From assembly GCA_940671915.1 (NCBI GenBank), contig CALNVZ010003433.1, positions 48,135,612 through 48,199,611 of the forward strand: DNA of 64,000 nucleotides, given 5' to 3'. Below are positions 1-11,549 of this stretch, piece after piece (the stretch's first letter is position 1; every line of letters begins with the position of its first letter). Below the pieces are notes generated by a model. The model searched no databases. It saw nothing but the letters and a program-made list of their open reading frames with translations, and was not told the DNA's origin. The translations under genes and the position numbers were made by a program. Source of the DNA: Paracentrotus lividus (Eukaryota > Echinodermata > Echinoidea > Camarodonta > Echinidae).

Positions 1-321
1 AAATATGTCTTATTTTGATGCAGCCAGTGGATATCTCTTCTAGTTTTTACTCAAGTCACACTTTATTTGCTCATATTTCAAATTAGGATATGTACTTGTA
101 GAACCTTAACCGCCTATTGTTTTCAACACAGACTTTAGTTAGGTAGGATATGAAAATGCAAACATATTTCCTTCTTTTCCTCAATCTTTATGGAATGCCA
201 TCTGTAAATATTTCTATATCTTAATTAGCTAACCTGTAGGACATTGGAAATGAAGCTGCCCCTTTATAACGTTTAGTGAGAATGAGACAAAATCTTTGCA
301 TTCCATAAAGTAATATCATAG
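1..321. other. AT-rich flank, no feature seen
   Basis: I see no convincing exon, RNA gene or repeat here. The last four bases (ATAG, 318-321) match the four bases after the inverted-repeat element that follows and may be its target-site duplication. Confidence 0.5.
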
Positions 322-2395
322 GGGCAATTCCACAGAAATCTGGACAAGGGTGCCAGAAATTCAAAATGATATTTGGTTAAAATAATTTTGATTTTCAAAA
401 AATACATGAGTTGAAGTTTTAAGAATCAATCAAATTTTTACCGATGGCGGCCATTTTCACCTTCTAAACAAATGCCTATGTATCACAATAGATTTTGGGT
501 ATAGAAAAGGTATATTTACAAAAAACTCATTTTCATTTTCCCAACTAAAACTTTTCTGTTCCAGATAATCTTTCACATGATATGTTGTTTGAAAGCACTT
601 ATCAAACTGTATCCAAAAAATTTGGTTCAATTGTGACTTTGGTAAAACTTGAGATTTAAATTACCCTCATTTGGGATGTAACGTCAGTTACCGAAAACAT
701 GAACTTGTTTATTTTTTCCACAACGAAGAAAGTATCAACTATGCAATTAAGATTTCTAAGTATGACATGCATCTCATTATTATCAATAGCAAAGCTATGG
801 ATTCAACTAACAATCAAGTCAAAATCGACAGCTGATTTGTGTACGTCAGTTACCATGACTAGTGTAACTCAGTACATGATGCAATTACGTTTCTTTTTTA
901 AAAAAAATCAATTTGGACACCTGTATGTATCTGAAGTATTACCATTGATTAAACTAATCATCTAGCGATAAAAATGCTGTATGTGTCAATGGTAACTTCT
1001 TCTTTTAATGACTTAAGAGTTGGAAAAGCCATGTCGTGTACATATCATATGGCCTAAGCCCCCAAATCTACTTTAGATTTTCAGTAATTACTTTTGATGT
1101 GATCAGGATCCATGCTTATATTCGTATTTGATATGAGCAAACAAGTTTGAATGTTATGATAAAATGTAAATACATTTTTGGTGTATTCAAAACTTCTCTC
1201 TGTATTTATTATAATAAAATGAAGAAAGAAAAGGAAAAAAGTATGATCAAAAGCTTCCTACATATATGTCGTGCCACGCTGGATTACGCGATTTTCGATA
1301 GAACAAGCAACAGAACAAACCACTTATTTGCAGGCTTCATTTTGATGCCAAAGACTAACAGCAATTCAACAAATCTCAATACACCAGCTTGAAATCACAG
1401 GTATTTTATTATATGAATCATAACATTGGACACAAATGAATTAAATGGAATTCACTGTTCATATTAAGTTTGAATGTGAACGAAACAGTTTAAAAGTGTT
1501 TAAAAGGTTGATAACAATTCACCTAAGAATTGTTGTGTGCTGTAAGGATTTAGAATCAAGAAATGATAAGTGAACCCAATTCTGCCAAGATTCTCATGCA
1601 CTACACAGAAATACATGTGTGGGACATCCTACGTGTATTAATCATTCAAAAAACCATTTTAGAGTTTCTGATATTTTAATAGTAACATATTCCAATATAT
1701 AAGTGATGGAATAGCACAACTGTAGTAAGAAATAAAATTTTCAAAATATTCTGTACAAACCCTATAGGAAATGTATGTGTACAACTGTCATGTTCACAGA
1801 AAAGTTTTAGCTAAATAATAGGAAAATGATTACATTACTTCTTATTTGGCCAATCTGTTGCCTAGAACACAGGTATGATATCATATCAAACACATAATTC
1901 TCAAAAGCCAGGAAAACAAAATATTTGGATCCGATTCAAAATTGGGATTTTACATGTGTAAAGTCTATGGAAGATGTAAGGGTAAAGTCAGTTACGTAAC
2001 GTCAGTTACCGACATGTCTTCACAAAAGTTTCCCCAGCGTAAACAAAAATGATGAAAATCTCTTCTTATTTTGCAAATGTGTTCATGAAGACCTAGGAAT
2101 GATGTCATATAAGACTTATCGTTATAACACGTCGTGGACATGAGATATTTAGATTTGATCAAACACCCTGATTTTGCATGTCCGTTTTCTGTAACGTCAG
2201 TTACCGATACGTTTTTGCTTGGCGTTTCAATGGAAATGATGTTTGGGTGGATTTTTTTTATCCAACGCCTTGCTTTACACTAACTTATAAAGGTATATTA
2301 ATTTGAAGACCCAGGTATTCTTATTTATTAAACTACAACACAAAGAATGTAGAAAATTCTGGTTGTGTGTAACGTCAGTTACCGTGGAATTGCCC
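322..2395. mobile_element. 2.07-kb inverted-repeat element with internal 16-bp motif repeats
   Basis: The 12-bp termini GGGCAATTCCAC (322-333) and GTGGAATTGCCC (2384-2395) are perfect inverted repeats. ATAG flanks both ends (318-321 and 2396-2399), consistent with a 4-bp target duplication. The inside holds repeated copies of a near-palindromic motif, GTAACGTCAGTTACCG, at 678-693, 1996-2011, 2191-2206 and 2369-2384, a shortened copy at 841-854 and a half copy at 1987-1995. The last full copy abuts the right terminus. I see no transposase-like frame, so it is probably a non-autonomous DNA transposon. The superfamily is not assigned. Confidence 0.6.
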
Positions 2396-2990
2396 ATAGA
2401 GATTTGGGAGGACCTTGTTGAGTCATGAACATATTCATGTACCATGTTTCTAAAATTTGCTGGGAAATGCCTTAATTTTGAGAAATGATGGGAATAATTA
2501 TCAAAATTAGGTCCAGAATGGTGACTCCCAATTCTTGAAACATCACCACAAATTAGACTTTTATTTGCCTTAAACATATCTGTAGGATGTTAAAGAAACA
2601 TGTTTTGTTGCCTGTAGCATAGATACCACTTGGTTTTAATTGTATATCTGGAAATTTTTTCACTGGGCTGGGTTTGTCTATAAAGGAAAAGAAACATTAA
2701 TTAGATTGATTTCAGCTGCTGATTTTCTCCTAAACATAAAAGTAAACACCAAGCATTGATGCCACTTTCTCAGATTGACAGATGCATCACTTAATATCTT
2801 ATCTGACTTCACTTGTCCCCAAGCACTTCTTGTGAATCACCATTTAATGTCCTGTCATATTTTTCATGTGGGAGGGTGAGGAATAGATTGAAAAGCCCCT
2901 GATAAACAGTCCTGAACAAGCAAATGAAAGGACTGTCAACCCTTTTTTGGCACGGAATACAATGATCTCTGGTCACAAGCATTGGGTGGG
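2396..2990. other. Unannotated spacer
   Basis: AT-rich sequence between two transposon-like elements. The open frames in it are short and show no recognisable motif. Confidence 0.4.
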
Positions 2991-2994
2991 TTAA

Positions 2995-3236
2995 CCCTTT
3001 AGCACCTAAACTGCCCAAGACTGCCCATCAGCTTACTCACTGAACCGCCTGGAACGGCCTTTGTTTTATGCACGCTATTGTCCATTACCCATTCAATGTG
3101 TGCTGTCCGATTATGCACCAAAAAAGGTGTGTTTTACTAGTATTCCCCATTGAAACACCTTGATGCAAACACAGCATAACCCTTTCCGTCAGGGAGTAAG
3201 CAGACACTTTTCATGCAGTCTCTAGGTGCTAAAGGG
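2995..3236. mobile_element. 242-bp MITE with TTAA target duplication
   Basis: The termini CCCTTTAGCACCTA and TAGGTGCTAAAGGG are inverted repeats, and further inverted similarity (GCTTACTCACTGA against the region near 3191) continues inward. TTAA lies directly outside both ends (2991-2994 and 3237-3240). TTAA duplications are typical of piggyBac and Kolobok elements. No coding capacity, so it is a miniature non-autonomous element. Confidence 0.75.
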
Positions 3237-3448
3237 TTAATATGGCCTATCTAACAAGGTCCATCTTGTTCTAAGGAGACCTTCGACAGAGGAAGTCAAG
3301 CAAATTGTCTCCTGTCACGCGGGCGGAACCTTCACGAGCCGTGAATCTGCAGGTTTTTCTTGGGCCGATGCAATGTCAATCAAAGTATGTCCTTGTCACA
3401 GTACATCATGTGTCCCAGCTCTTCAAGTCCCCCTCCCCCTTCCCCCCC

Positions 3449-3468
3449 CCCCCCCCCGAAAAAAAAAG
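3449..3468. repeat. Poly-C tract followed by poly-A
   Basis: A run of C interrupted by GAAAA. It is one of several long C or G homopolymers in the window, and its length is probably uncertain in the assembly. Confidence 0.7.
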
Positions 3469-3800
3469 GAAGAAAGATAGAAAGTAAAGAAGGAATAAGT
3501 TCAAGATAAAAGCAAGATTTTGCTATGCATGTAAGAATTTAGTGCAGGTTGCCTGTTTTGTTTGAGGTTCTTGAAATACCTGATCGATTAATTGAAATAT
3601 TTTATTTTAGTTTCCATTGGGGCTCATTCCGGATCATTTTCCCCAAAAAGATGCTAAAGAAGAGAAATATATGTAATCCAGAATTACAATAAGGGGAGCC
3701 TTTGAGGGTTCTGAGGGGGGGGGGGCTATTCTAGTGGACCAAGAGGCAAAAACTCACCCTGCATCCCTGTGTTCTTTTAGCTTTGTCTTAGCGTAAAATT

Positions 3801-3925
3801 CCCCCAGGACAACTACCCCACAGAAGTAGGTTAGGTGTAGGGTTAGGGGGTAGATTTTGGTGGCGGTACTTGCTCGGGGGGGGGGGGTAATTGTCCAGGG
3901 TGTAGTTGTCCAGAACCTGTCCTAG
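3801..3925. repeat. AGGACAACTACCCC repeat, copy 1
   Basis: Begins with AGGACAACTACCCC and ends with inverted forms of it (GTAGTTGTCC). In between lies a TTAGG-rich stretch (GGTTAGGTGTAGGGTTAGGG) and a poly-G run. Related copies are at 5965-6070 and 36198-36320, so this is a dispersed family, probably a small foldback element. Confidence 0.55.
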
Positions 3926-3936
3926 AAAATGGCTTA

Positions 3937-5405
3937 AGGCCACCGCACACCTTACGACTGGTCTACGATCCGATTTTGGAACAAATTGCAATTTTCTTTT
4001 TTCCAAAAGTATGAATAGATAGAATGTTATCGTTGAAGGTTCAAAATAACTGAAAAAACTGATATCGAATTCGCGAAATTTGCAAGCCTTTATTTAGGAG
4101 TAAAGGGCGCAAATCGTTTTGAAATCGTAGCCAATTCGCTGCGCATTTGCTATGACGTCATTACGATTAGATATTGAATTCGCTTTCATTTTAATAAGGA
4201 GGTTACATAGTCACTGATTTGAACATATAAGGCCACATGTCATAAGTTGGGTGGAAAATGCGTTACATATCCAAAAAATTGTATAAATGTACATTGTCAC
4301 AATCAAACATGTCTAGTTTCTTAGTAGTAAGTCAGACATGTATAAAAGTATATATATATTGAAAGCAGAGATTGAAAGGAGGATAATTAACACATTTTTG
4401 TGCCTGTATAAGGTGTGTAATAAAAGCTATACAGAGTGTTACAGGAAAAATGGTTTGAAAAGCTTCACAATTTTACCGGCGAATAATTTCTTAATCTTTT
4501 CACCAAATGAAATGAATCATCGTGGATTGTGTAAATGAGACAATATGCTTCTAAAAAATATAAACTTGTAATACAAAATTATTTTTTCTAACCGCGCTAC
4601 AGGGTGTCAAAAAAGAAGAAAAAATTAGTGCAAACAGGGCAGAAATCCTGTCTTTTACACTTGGATTACAACTCAAACAAAGTTTATTGCAAGTAATATG
4701 TTTCCACTTGATCGTGTTTTTACATGCATGCAAAGAAAATGGCGAAAAAATTACAATTATTGTTATAAAATTGCATGTGACAATTTTTGATGCCTGCAAT
4801 GCATTGTCTATAAGGGTGTGTGCATTAAGTTTGTTTTAATTGATTAATTAATTGATTAAATTACTTTTGAAAAATCTTCTTCACATTTATCTATGACCAC
4901 ATAAATTCCCAAGAGAATGATATATCACTCAACCCATAAGACCAATTGGCTGCAAAGATATAACGCAGCAAACAATAAGAAAGTAACAATAATGGGAATT
5001 CCCTGTTCTTTAACACGTGCCTCCACCGTAGGATCCTCCACCGTAGGATCCTCCACCCCTTACCCTACTCCACTAAAAGTATCTTTGTATTAAAACTATG
5101 AGCATAACGAAGCTGAAACTTCACAGACATGTAGCCTTATAAATTATCTACAATATGAATTATTGCTGAGCTTATGACTGTACATCATTTTCATGCTATG
5201 TGAAAAAATGTGATAATTTTCCCTCCAAAATGTAACGCCTCCACCCTTTTACAATACCCCAACTTGTGACACATGGCCATAAGTATTCCTGCGATGATTT
5301 AGAACTCCGCACAGAATGATGTTCTATTTCTAAATATCCATATCAATGTTATGATGTTTTATTACAAAATCCGATCGTAGACCAGTCGTAAGTGTGCGGT
5401 GGCCT
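3937..5405. mobile_element. 1.47-kb inverted-repeat element with TTA target duplication
   Basis: Termini start AGGCCACCGCACAC and pair over about 43 bp with only small differences (ACCTTACGACTGG against CCAGTCGTAAGT). TTA flanks both ends (3934-3936, 5406-5408). A three-base TTA/TAA target is typical of PIF/Harbinger elements, so that assignment is likely. No transposase-like frame is seen; the inside is AT-rich and includes a small tandem repeat at 5025-5056. Probably non-autonomous and fairly young, since the termini are nearly identical. Confidence 0.75.
5020..5056. repeat. Short tandem repeat, CTCCACCGTAGGATC unit
   Basis: Two full units and one partial of about 16 bp (CTCCACCGTAGGATC) inside the 1.47-kb element. 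Confidence 0.7.
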
Positions 5406-5767
5406 TTAGAGATATAGTAGCTTGGTTGCCAAAGTAAAGAATAAACAGGAATAGTGTTCTTATGTTCCAGGGTCCCAACAAGGATGTTAGATCTGTCACA
5501 GTACGTGTGTTTTTAGTGACTGCACTATCAATTCTAAATCAAGTTTGTCCTAGCTGTCAAACAGTGATAGGTGGAACTGAGGGGGCTATTTATGGGCCTC
5601 GAAGAGAAAGGGCGAGGGATGCTTGCCAACTGTGTGCTATGATTTCAGAACTCTATCTTACCTTTGTTAACTTTTATTTCACTAATAATGTTAATTATCA
5701 GTCTCTCTCTCTCTCTCTCGTTCTTTCAATATATTTTCCTACTATTTTTTCTTTCACTCCATATCGA

Positions 5768-5937
5768 GGTGGTGTTTCACCAAGTCATTTTTAAAGTTAC
5801 GAACGACTTTACAAAGTACTGGAACATATTCTTGGGTGCTATATACTAATTACATGATTTGTAATTTAGCGCAAGAACTGGTAACAGTCATTTGTAAAGC
5901 CATTTGTAACTTACAAATATCTTAGTGAAACACGGCC
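5768..5937. mobile_element. About 170-bp foldback MITE
   Basis: The left end GGTGGTGTTTCAC and right end GTGAAACACGGCC are inverted repeats, and pairing continues inward through AAAGTTACGAACGAC against similar sequence before 5925. No coding capacity. Target duplication not clear. Confidence 0.55.
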
Positions 5938-5964
5938 AAGGACAAATATTACCCATGAATTATT

Positions 5965-6070
5965 ACCCCTAGGACAACTACCATAAAAAATGGGATAAGG
6001 GTTAGGGGCACATTTTTGGCAGGGGTAGTTGTCAAGGGGTTTGTAATTGTTTAAGGGGTGGTTGTCCTCT
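5965..6070. repeat. AGGACAACTACC repeat, copy 2
   Basis: AGGACAACTACC at 5971, then GGGATAAGGGTTAGGGGC, GGGGTAGTTGTC and GGGGTGGTTGTCC. Same layout as the copies at 3801 and 36198. Confidence 0.5.
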
Positions 6071-6211
6071 ATCCTTCTCTTTCTTACTCTCCCTATCCCT
6101 CCCCTTCCCTTCTTACTCTTTCTCTCTCCCTCTCTATCTGTCTGTCGCTGTCTCTCTATCTCTTTGTCTTGTTCTTCTTTACCTTTCTGTAGATTTTTTT
6201 CTTCTTGTAAC

Positions 6212-6212
6212 C

Positions 6213-6250
<38 letters not shown>
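6212..6250. repeat. (TC)n microsatellite
   Basis: About eighteen CT units in a wider pyrimidine-rich stretch that begins near 6060. Confidence 0.9.
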
Positions 6251-6252
<2 letters not shown>

Positions 6253-6598
6253 TTCTCTCAAGTTTATAATAATTCAATTTGGGAATAAAAATCTAGACAA
6301 TGGGGTTAATCATAAGAAACAAGATTAGAAAGGGGACAAGGAGATTGAAAGTGGGCAGAGGCTGAACACGTCATGTTTCGCCATGAGTTATCATGAAAAT
6401 GTGGTGAATCAATGCCTAAATTTAACCTTTCCAAAATGTCAGGTGTCTAAAAACTTTTCCAAGGACCGTGCTGGGGAAATATCTAAAGAGGAAAAGAGAA
6501 TGTGCTACTAGATGAAATAAAAGTGTTAATCCTCCCAATGCATCTTTTTTTGCTACTTCTTTTTTACTCTGGGAAATGAATCAGTTCATCAGGGTCCT

Positions 6599-6744
6599 GT
6601 AACATAAAGAGTTACAATAAAAAAATAGATATATCTTAGCCAATCAGAATCCTTGTTGCATACACTTCTTTCATTTAAGTCTCACTCTAACCAAATCAGA
6701 ATAGTTGTTTCAAAATTGCAATTGAATGAAACTCTTTATGTTAC
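6599..6744. mobile_element. About 150-bp MITE, GTAACATAAAGAGTT termini
   Basis: Perfect 15-bp inverted repeats GTAACATAAAGAGTT and AACTCTTTATGTTAC, with weaker similarity just outside (GGGTCCT against GGGCTC). No coding capacity. Superfamily not assigned. Confidence 0.6.
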
Positions 6745-7045
6745 CGGGCTCAGATGTTTTCATTATGTAATCAATTGTATAATGTTATAAGTATCCATAA
6801 TGAAGTTATTAATTGACCCATGCAGGCAGTTGATGGTTGACTTTAGCTTTAAATAATAATCAAGAGAAGTTAATATTTGACGCATATTGGTAGATACAAT
6901 GTATTCTCTTGTTGAATTTGAAGAATGGGAATGTAATATGAAGTAATTTGCTTTCTAGATGTCTTCTTTTAACAGTAGATTTTATGTTTGAATCACTCAC
7001 TTTCCCCTATTAATGCAAATTCTGCACTCGTGTGATCTCTTACAG

Positions 7046-7081
7046 ATCTTTTAGAAAAGTGCTCCTACGTGTCTAAATTTG
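7046..7081 (+). CDS. Gene A: candidate 36-nt alternative microexon
   Basis: Acceptor CTCTTACAG ends at 7045 and a strong donor GTAAGC starts at 7082. The 36 nt enter with the last two bases of a codon and leave after one base, the same phase at which the exon at 7930 enters. The encoded residues, (D)LLEKCSYVSKF, resemble the first residues of the next exon, (D)LLQKRTSTCSS, and the DNA around the two acceptors is also similar (CAGATCTTTTA in both). This looks like a partial duplication of an exon start that kept splice sites. It could be included, skipped or dead. Direct evidence is only the sites, the phase and the similarity. Confidence 0.4.
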
Positions 7082-7616
7082 GTAAGCCCCTTCCCCTCCT
7101 CTTCCCCTTTCCCCCTTCCCCTTTCCCTTTGAGGTATCCACTCGTGAAACCATCCCTAGAAAAGCTTTCAATATGACTTCAATGCTTCTCTCCGTGCTAG
7201 AATTTTTTCCAACATTAATGGAAACAAAATGTTCCTGTGCCCATTCTTCTTGATTTATGTAGTGATTGTATTTAATGTAAGAGAATGAACTGTTCCCATC
7301 AAATAGCATGCTTCATGTAAAAGTTATTGTCACAAAATTCAGCTTTGATCGTCGTGTTATTTGTACATTAATGTAATTGTCAAAGTTCCAATGTGCTTCT
7401 CCCCTACCCCTTTACCAAATCTTTCCCCCCCCCCCATTCAGCTTAGTATAGAGGGGCATGTGTATAGTATGCCTCTTACAGTATAAATGTACCTGTAATT
7501 GCGCATCAGCTACAAAATTTTATTTATGCTTAAAAGTAAAATCCCCTTGTGTATTATGTTGCAATAAGCATGTTTATGTCCTAACAATTTACCCCCTTCA
7601 CACTGTCCAACCTTGA

Positions 7617-7862
7617 TACCCCATTCACACCGATTCAACTGGCCCCAGACTGACAAGAGACCAGACAAACGTGATATTACATCAATGGGTAATAGGTCTG
7701 TTTGGTATCGGTTTGTGAATAAGCCTAAACCCTAACTAGAACCCAATCACACTGATTCGAGCAGCCCTGCCAGACTGACAAGAGACCAAACAACATTTAT
7801 ACATTACCTTCAATGTGTAATCGGTCGGTCTGGAGTCGGGTTTTTTCGGTGTAAATGGGGTT
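7617..7862. repeat. Tandem pair of a small foldback repeat
   Basis: Two related units, about 7617-7727 and 7738-7862, each contain CACACYGATTC, then CAGACTGACAAGAGACCA, then an inverted partner (ATCGGTTTGTGAAT or TCGGTGTAAATGG). The outer ends also pair. A small inverted-repeat element that has duplicated in tandem, just upstream of a gene A exon. Confidence 0.55.
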
Positions 7863-7929
7863 TGTAACCTTAACCTTAATCATACCCCTATCCATGCACC
7901 TGTTATCTTGTATACCCTCCTCCTCACAG

Positions 7930-8217
7930 ATCTTTTACAAAAGCGCACCAGTACTTGTTCCTCCATCGGCGAATCCCTTCTCGAGGAAGAGCTCAACGAC
8001 ATCAAATCACAGGTAGAGAACCTTGAACGACAGTACCAACTTCGCAAGAAACCTACAAGAAAATCCTCGCCACCGCCAACATCGACATCCTTGAAGTCAA
8101 AGGAGAATCCTGTGGTGAAGGTCACAGGTCAGGAGGTCGAGACCCCTGAGGTCGCGGCCTCTAAGGAGCCGGAGGCCATGGAGACGAATGATGTCGTGGA
8201 TGCATGCGTTTCAACAG
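7930..8217 (+). CDS. Gene A exon: coiled-coil and Ser/Pro-rich segment
   Basis: First exon of gene A that I can place with confidence. The acceptor is pyrimidine-rich (CTCCTCCTCACAG to 7929) and the donor GTCGGT starts at 8218. It enters needing one base from the previous exon (a G there would give Asp) and leaves after one base, which joins the exon at 18960 as GAA. It encodes about 95 residues. A predicted helix near the start (SLLEEELNDIKSQVENLERQ) has heptad-like spacing and is probably a short coiled coil. It is followed by a basic Ser/Pro linker (KKPTRKSSPPPTSTS) and an acidic stretch with EPEAMETNDVVDA. Earlier coding exons were not found and probably lie upstream of the window. A near-copy of its start at 7046 may be an alternative microexon. 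Confidence 0.7.
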
Positions 8218-10344
8218 GTCGGTCCTCACTTGGGATATGGTCTGAATTAATCCATTTCTTTATCATCTATCTCTGGTTTGATTTTTTCCTTGTTCCTTCT
8301 ATTAATCTCTATCTATTTTTCAACAGATTTCCATAACAAGGCATGCTTTGGTGCAAGAAGTTTGAATTCATTAATGAGATCGTGAATGCTGTCTAACTAT
8401 CCAATCAGATTACATTTTGGTGGAACAGAGTTGTTACTTTGAAAATAACAAATACATGTGTTTACTTATTGAGTAAGAGTAGGTGCCACAAATTAGTTTT
8501 TTTTGTTTATTGGTCAACGTAAATTTCATAATAAATGTTAAATTCTTTTGATGGGTTTTTGTATTTGTCTGTAGGATAAATAGAAAAGTATATTTATTTT
8601 GGTTTAAATGTCAGACTTTTTTTTCGCAAGAACTTCTTTTTAATTCCCCACTTCCATGTTGAAGGAAGATGAAATGGCCCCATTTTCTTTGAAATCGAGC
8701 TGTAATTCTGCCAAAAGCATCCCTTTTCTGTCTCAAGGATTTCACGATTTTACTTGAAATGTAGAAATACTGTGTGGGTTGAACTATCTATTTTCTCTAA
8801 CTGAATCCGAATGAGCAAATTGGATTGAATTATCGAAAGGAAGCTAAAGAATCCTACTCGTTTTACCAGAAATTGACAGAGGCATGTTTAGCGTTTGGAA
8901 TGTAATAGTTGAGTATTGGTTATGGATGAACTAATCTAAGACATGCTTGCAGCTCGGACTCAAAAGGGTGCTAAACCTATAGCTTAGTTTAAAGCACAAA
9001 AAAATATATATATATTCAAAAGCACACAAACATTTTATATATTCTAAAAGTTGTTGCAATGATGAAAACTTACCCTTTTTGTTCAATACTTTACTAAAAA
9101 TTGATATATAGTTCAAAATTCAGTTTTTGGCCAATTTTCCTTTGGCTTGTCATGAATTTCCATGATCAGAGCTCATGATTTTCTTCTTTAAAGACACAAA
9201 ATCAAGCTCTTTCCTCCTACCCCCTTCCCCTCCCCCCTACCTCCCCCCCCCCAAAAAAAAAACAACAACAACAACAACAAAACAAAAAACAAAACAACAA
9301 AAATAACAGACAAACAAGCAAAGCAAGACATTCATTAGTAACAAAGTAAAGATTATTGGGGGACAATATTTTATCATATCAAAACCGATCCAGAAGATAT
9401 CTTAGCACTTACATGTACTTATATTTGTGTGCTTCCTTATTTAGTTCTTTAACTAGTTTATTTTATATATATAAAGAGCTTTTAGTGTAATTTGATCATT
9501 TAAAATTAGAAAATATATGTTCACAGAATTAATACATGAAGTTCTTTTTTTAATCTGTATTGCTCTCTAAATTTACAAACTCTTGGTGACTGGTTCTTTA
9601 AACTATCATCATCCCCAATGTATACACTCATCTGGTTTGCTTTGGTGATGTATAAAATATGAAGTGAATTTGGCTAGATCCTTAGTTTATTCAATTTGAT
9701 TGACATTTATGCGTGGGAATGATTTTGGCTGTCGGTTTTCATTATGTCTGTTAGTTTTGTCTTCATCGTGTGATCGTATTAATCATCGCATTGTATGAAT
9801 CGAATTGTATTTTGCTGTGATTTTAGAATAACTATTGTAATTGTTTATGATTTGTCATCGTTCATATGTGTGAATGATTGTTGGATAACATTGTTATGAT
9901 TTAATTTCTATAACAGAAATTGCATTCAAAGACAACTACTTAACTTGGCATGTGTTTCAATATCTAAGACAGAACTACACATTCTGATAGGCTTAGAAAT
10001 TGCATTTGATTTGCTTCAAATTGAAAGTATCAAATTTAGAGTGCACCCTTTGTTTAAATTGATGTACCATTTTAAGAATCTCAACTACTTTAACATGACT
10101 CATTCTCTCTTGGTGCTTTGGTTGCTTAGCAACAAGTTTAGCAACCTCCAAGATTGATATCATATATTAAAATTCCCCCTCCCGCCTCCTCCCTTTCAAA
10201 GAAAACAAAAGAAAATGTTTAGGAAAACCCAAACTTTCCTGACTATTGACTTTACTAAAAAAAGAAATTAACTTATTGCTTATACAATGCATAGGTTATC
10301 ATACAAAGTTAACTTGAAGATCTCAACCCCCCCCAAAAAAAAAA

Positions 10345-10406
10345 TAAATAAATAAAAATAATAATAAAAAAAAATATAAATAAATAAATAAATAAATAAA
10401 TAAATA
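10345..10406. repeat. (AAAT)n microsatellite
   Basis: Repeated TAAA units after an A-rich stretch beginning at about 10331. Confidence 0.85.
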
Positions 10407-10467
10407 CAGGAAAAAAAATTGTATGTTTTGATAAACCTACATTGTACATGTAAGTATTAAAGATTAA

Positions 10468-10563
10468 GGCCGGTATTCTCAAAGCGTGACTAAAATTAGT
10501 AGGCCTACTGAATACGTATTTAGTAGGCCTACCAACTTAAGTCACCCTTCGAGAATACCAGCC
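10468..10563. mobile_element. 96-bp palindromic hairpin element
   Basis: Ends GGCCGGTATTCTC and GAGAATACCAGCC pair. Inside, GTGAC pairs with GTCAC and AGTAGGCCTACTGAATACG pairs with the TAGTAGGCCTACC stretch, so almost the whole unit folds on itself. Likely a very small MITE. Confidence 0.6.
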
Positions 10564-10924
10564 ATTGACAATATGTAAGGGCAGAAATCACAAATTCTTG
10601 GCTCTTGCCCTGTCAAAAGACTGACTGTTCTTGAAAATTAGAATCAGATTGAAAGAGGGAGGTAGCTAGACCAGTGGTAATGATTTGATAAGATTTCACT
10701 TGATCCTCCTTGAAGGAAAGGACATAGGAAAGGGTATAATAGATGTAGGCTTTCTGACTCATTGATTCTCTTATCCCTATATCCTTTTACTTGGAGCAAA
10801 AAAGCACTGGCTAGTTTATTAGAAGAGTTTTATTCCAAAAGGGAATAACCAAATTTTGTTCATGAGTTTGTGGAAAAGTGATATTAAAAGTTACAATTTA
10901 TTACAAATGCTCTCAAAATTTTGG

Positions 10925-11535
10925 CTGTCAAAGTCCCACTCCTGTTTCCCGTAATTGAGACCAGTAGGAGAAAGAATTTTCAATGTTAGTTACTGGTGCT
11001 GAGAACGAAAGGATGCTAATTCATATGCTGGTTATAATGCCCTTTCTGCTTTGATAAGATAACCCCCTCTAATTGAGACTCTAGTAGGAGAAAGAATACA
11101 TAATCAAAATTCGTATTTGATGAGATTAGTGCCCTTTCTGCTCTCATGGGATGGCTCTATTCTCTTCACCTAATTGAGAGCCAGAAAGACGTTATCTCCA
11201 GGTCAACACCCTTTCTGCTTTTTAACATAGGGATAAAATATTTTACAGAGCTAAAGCCCTTTTGGCGTTTAACATCCTACATCTGTTTCCTCTACAAAGT
11301 GAGACCAGAAGGAGATGGAATTTACAATCCAAGTTTCTGTCTCCTCGGAGCTTAAAGGGTCTTAAAACAAATTTTTTACACAGAAATAGTGCCCTTTTGC
11401 CTCTTAAAATCCCAATTCCTGCTTCCCTTACTAAATGAGACCGGTAGGAGAAAAATTTGCAATCCAAGTAACTGTTTGATAAGATGTAAAAGGGTGTTAG
11501 ACAGAGACTCTTACACAGAGTTAGGTCCTTTTGTA
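10925..11535. repeat. Degenerate roughly 125-bp tandem array, left part
   Basis: About five diverged units share GCCCTTTCTGCTTT, then CCTGTTTCCC, AATTGAGACC and AGTAGGAGAAA. Clear occurrences of the AATTGAGACC/GGAGAAA part lie near 10960, 11075, 11175, 11300 and 11435. One further unit lies on the far side of the DIRS element at about 16945, so the array is older than that insertion. Confidence 0.65.
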
Positions 11536-11549
11536 TTTACTACACTGCG

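Larger units (their letters stand above)
8218..11542 (+). other. Gene A intron, proximal part
   Basis: AT-rich intron sequence. It holds an A/CAA-rich tract (9251-9300), an AAAT microsatellite (about 10345-10406), a hairpin element (10468-10563) and a degenerate tandem array (from about 10925). No additional exon is evident; a frame at 9945-10157 has no splice context I trust. Confidence 0.5.

Noticed and set aside
5462-5794. 110-codon frame preceded by TTCTTATGTTCCAG, as a possible early gene A exon
   Set aside because: No donor with the needed phase (one base) that I trust, and the end runs through a CT repeat and into a MITE.
5911-6328. Arg/Glu-rich frame and its antisense Ser/Leu-rich partner
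   Set aside because: Direct translation of a (TC)n tract and surrounding pyrimidine-rich sequence.
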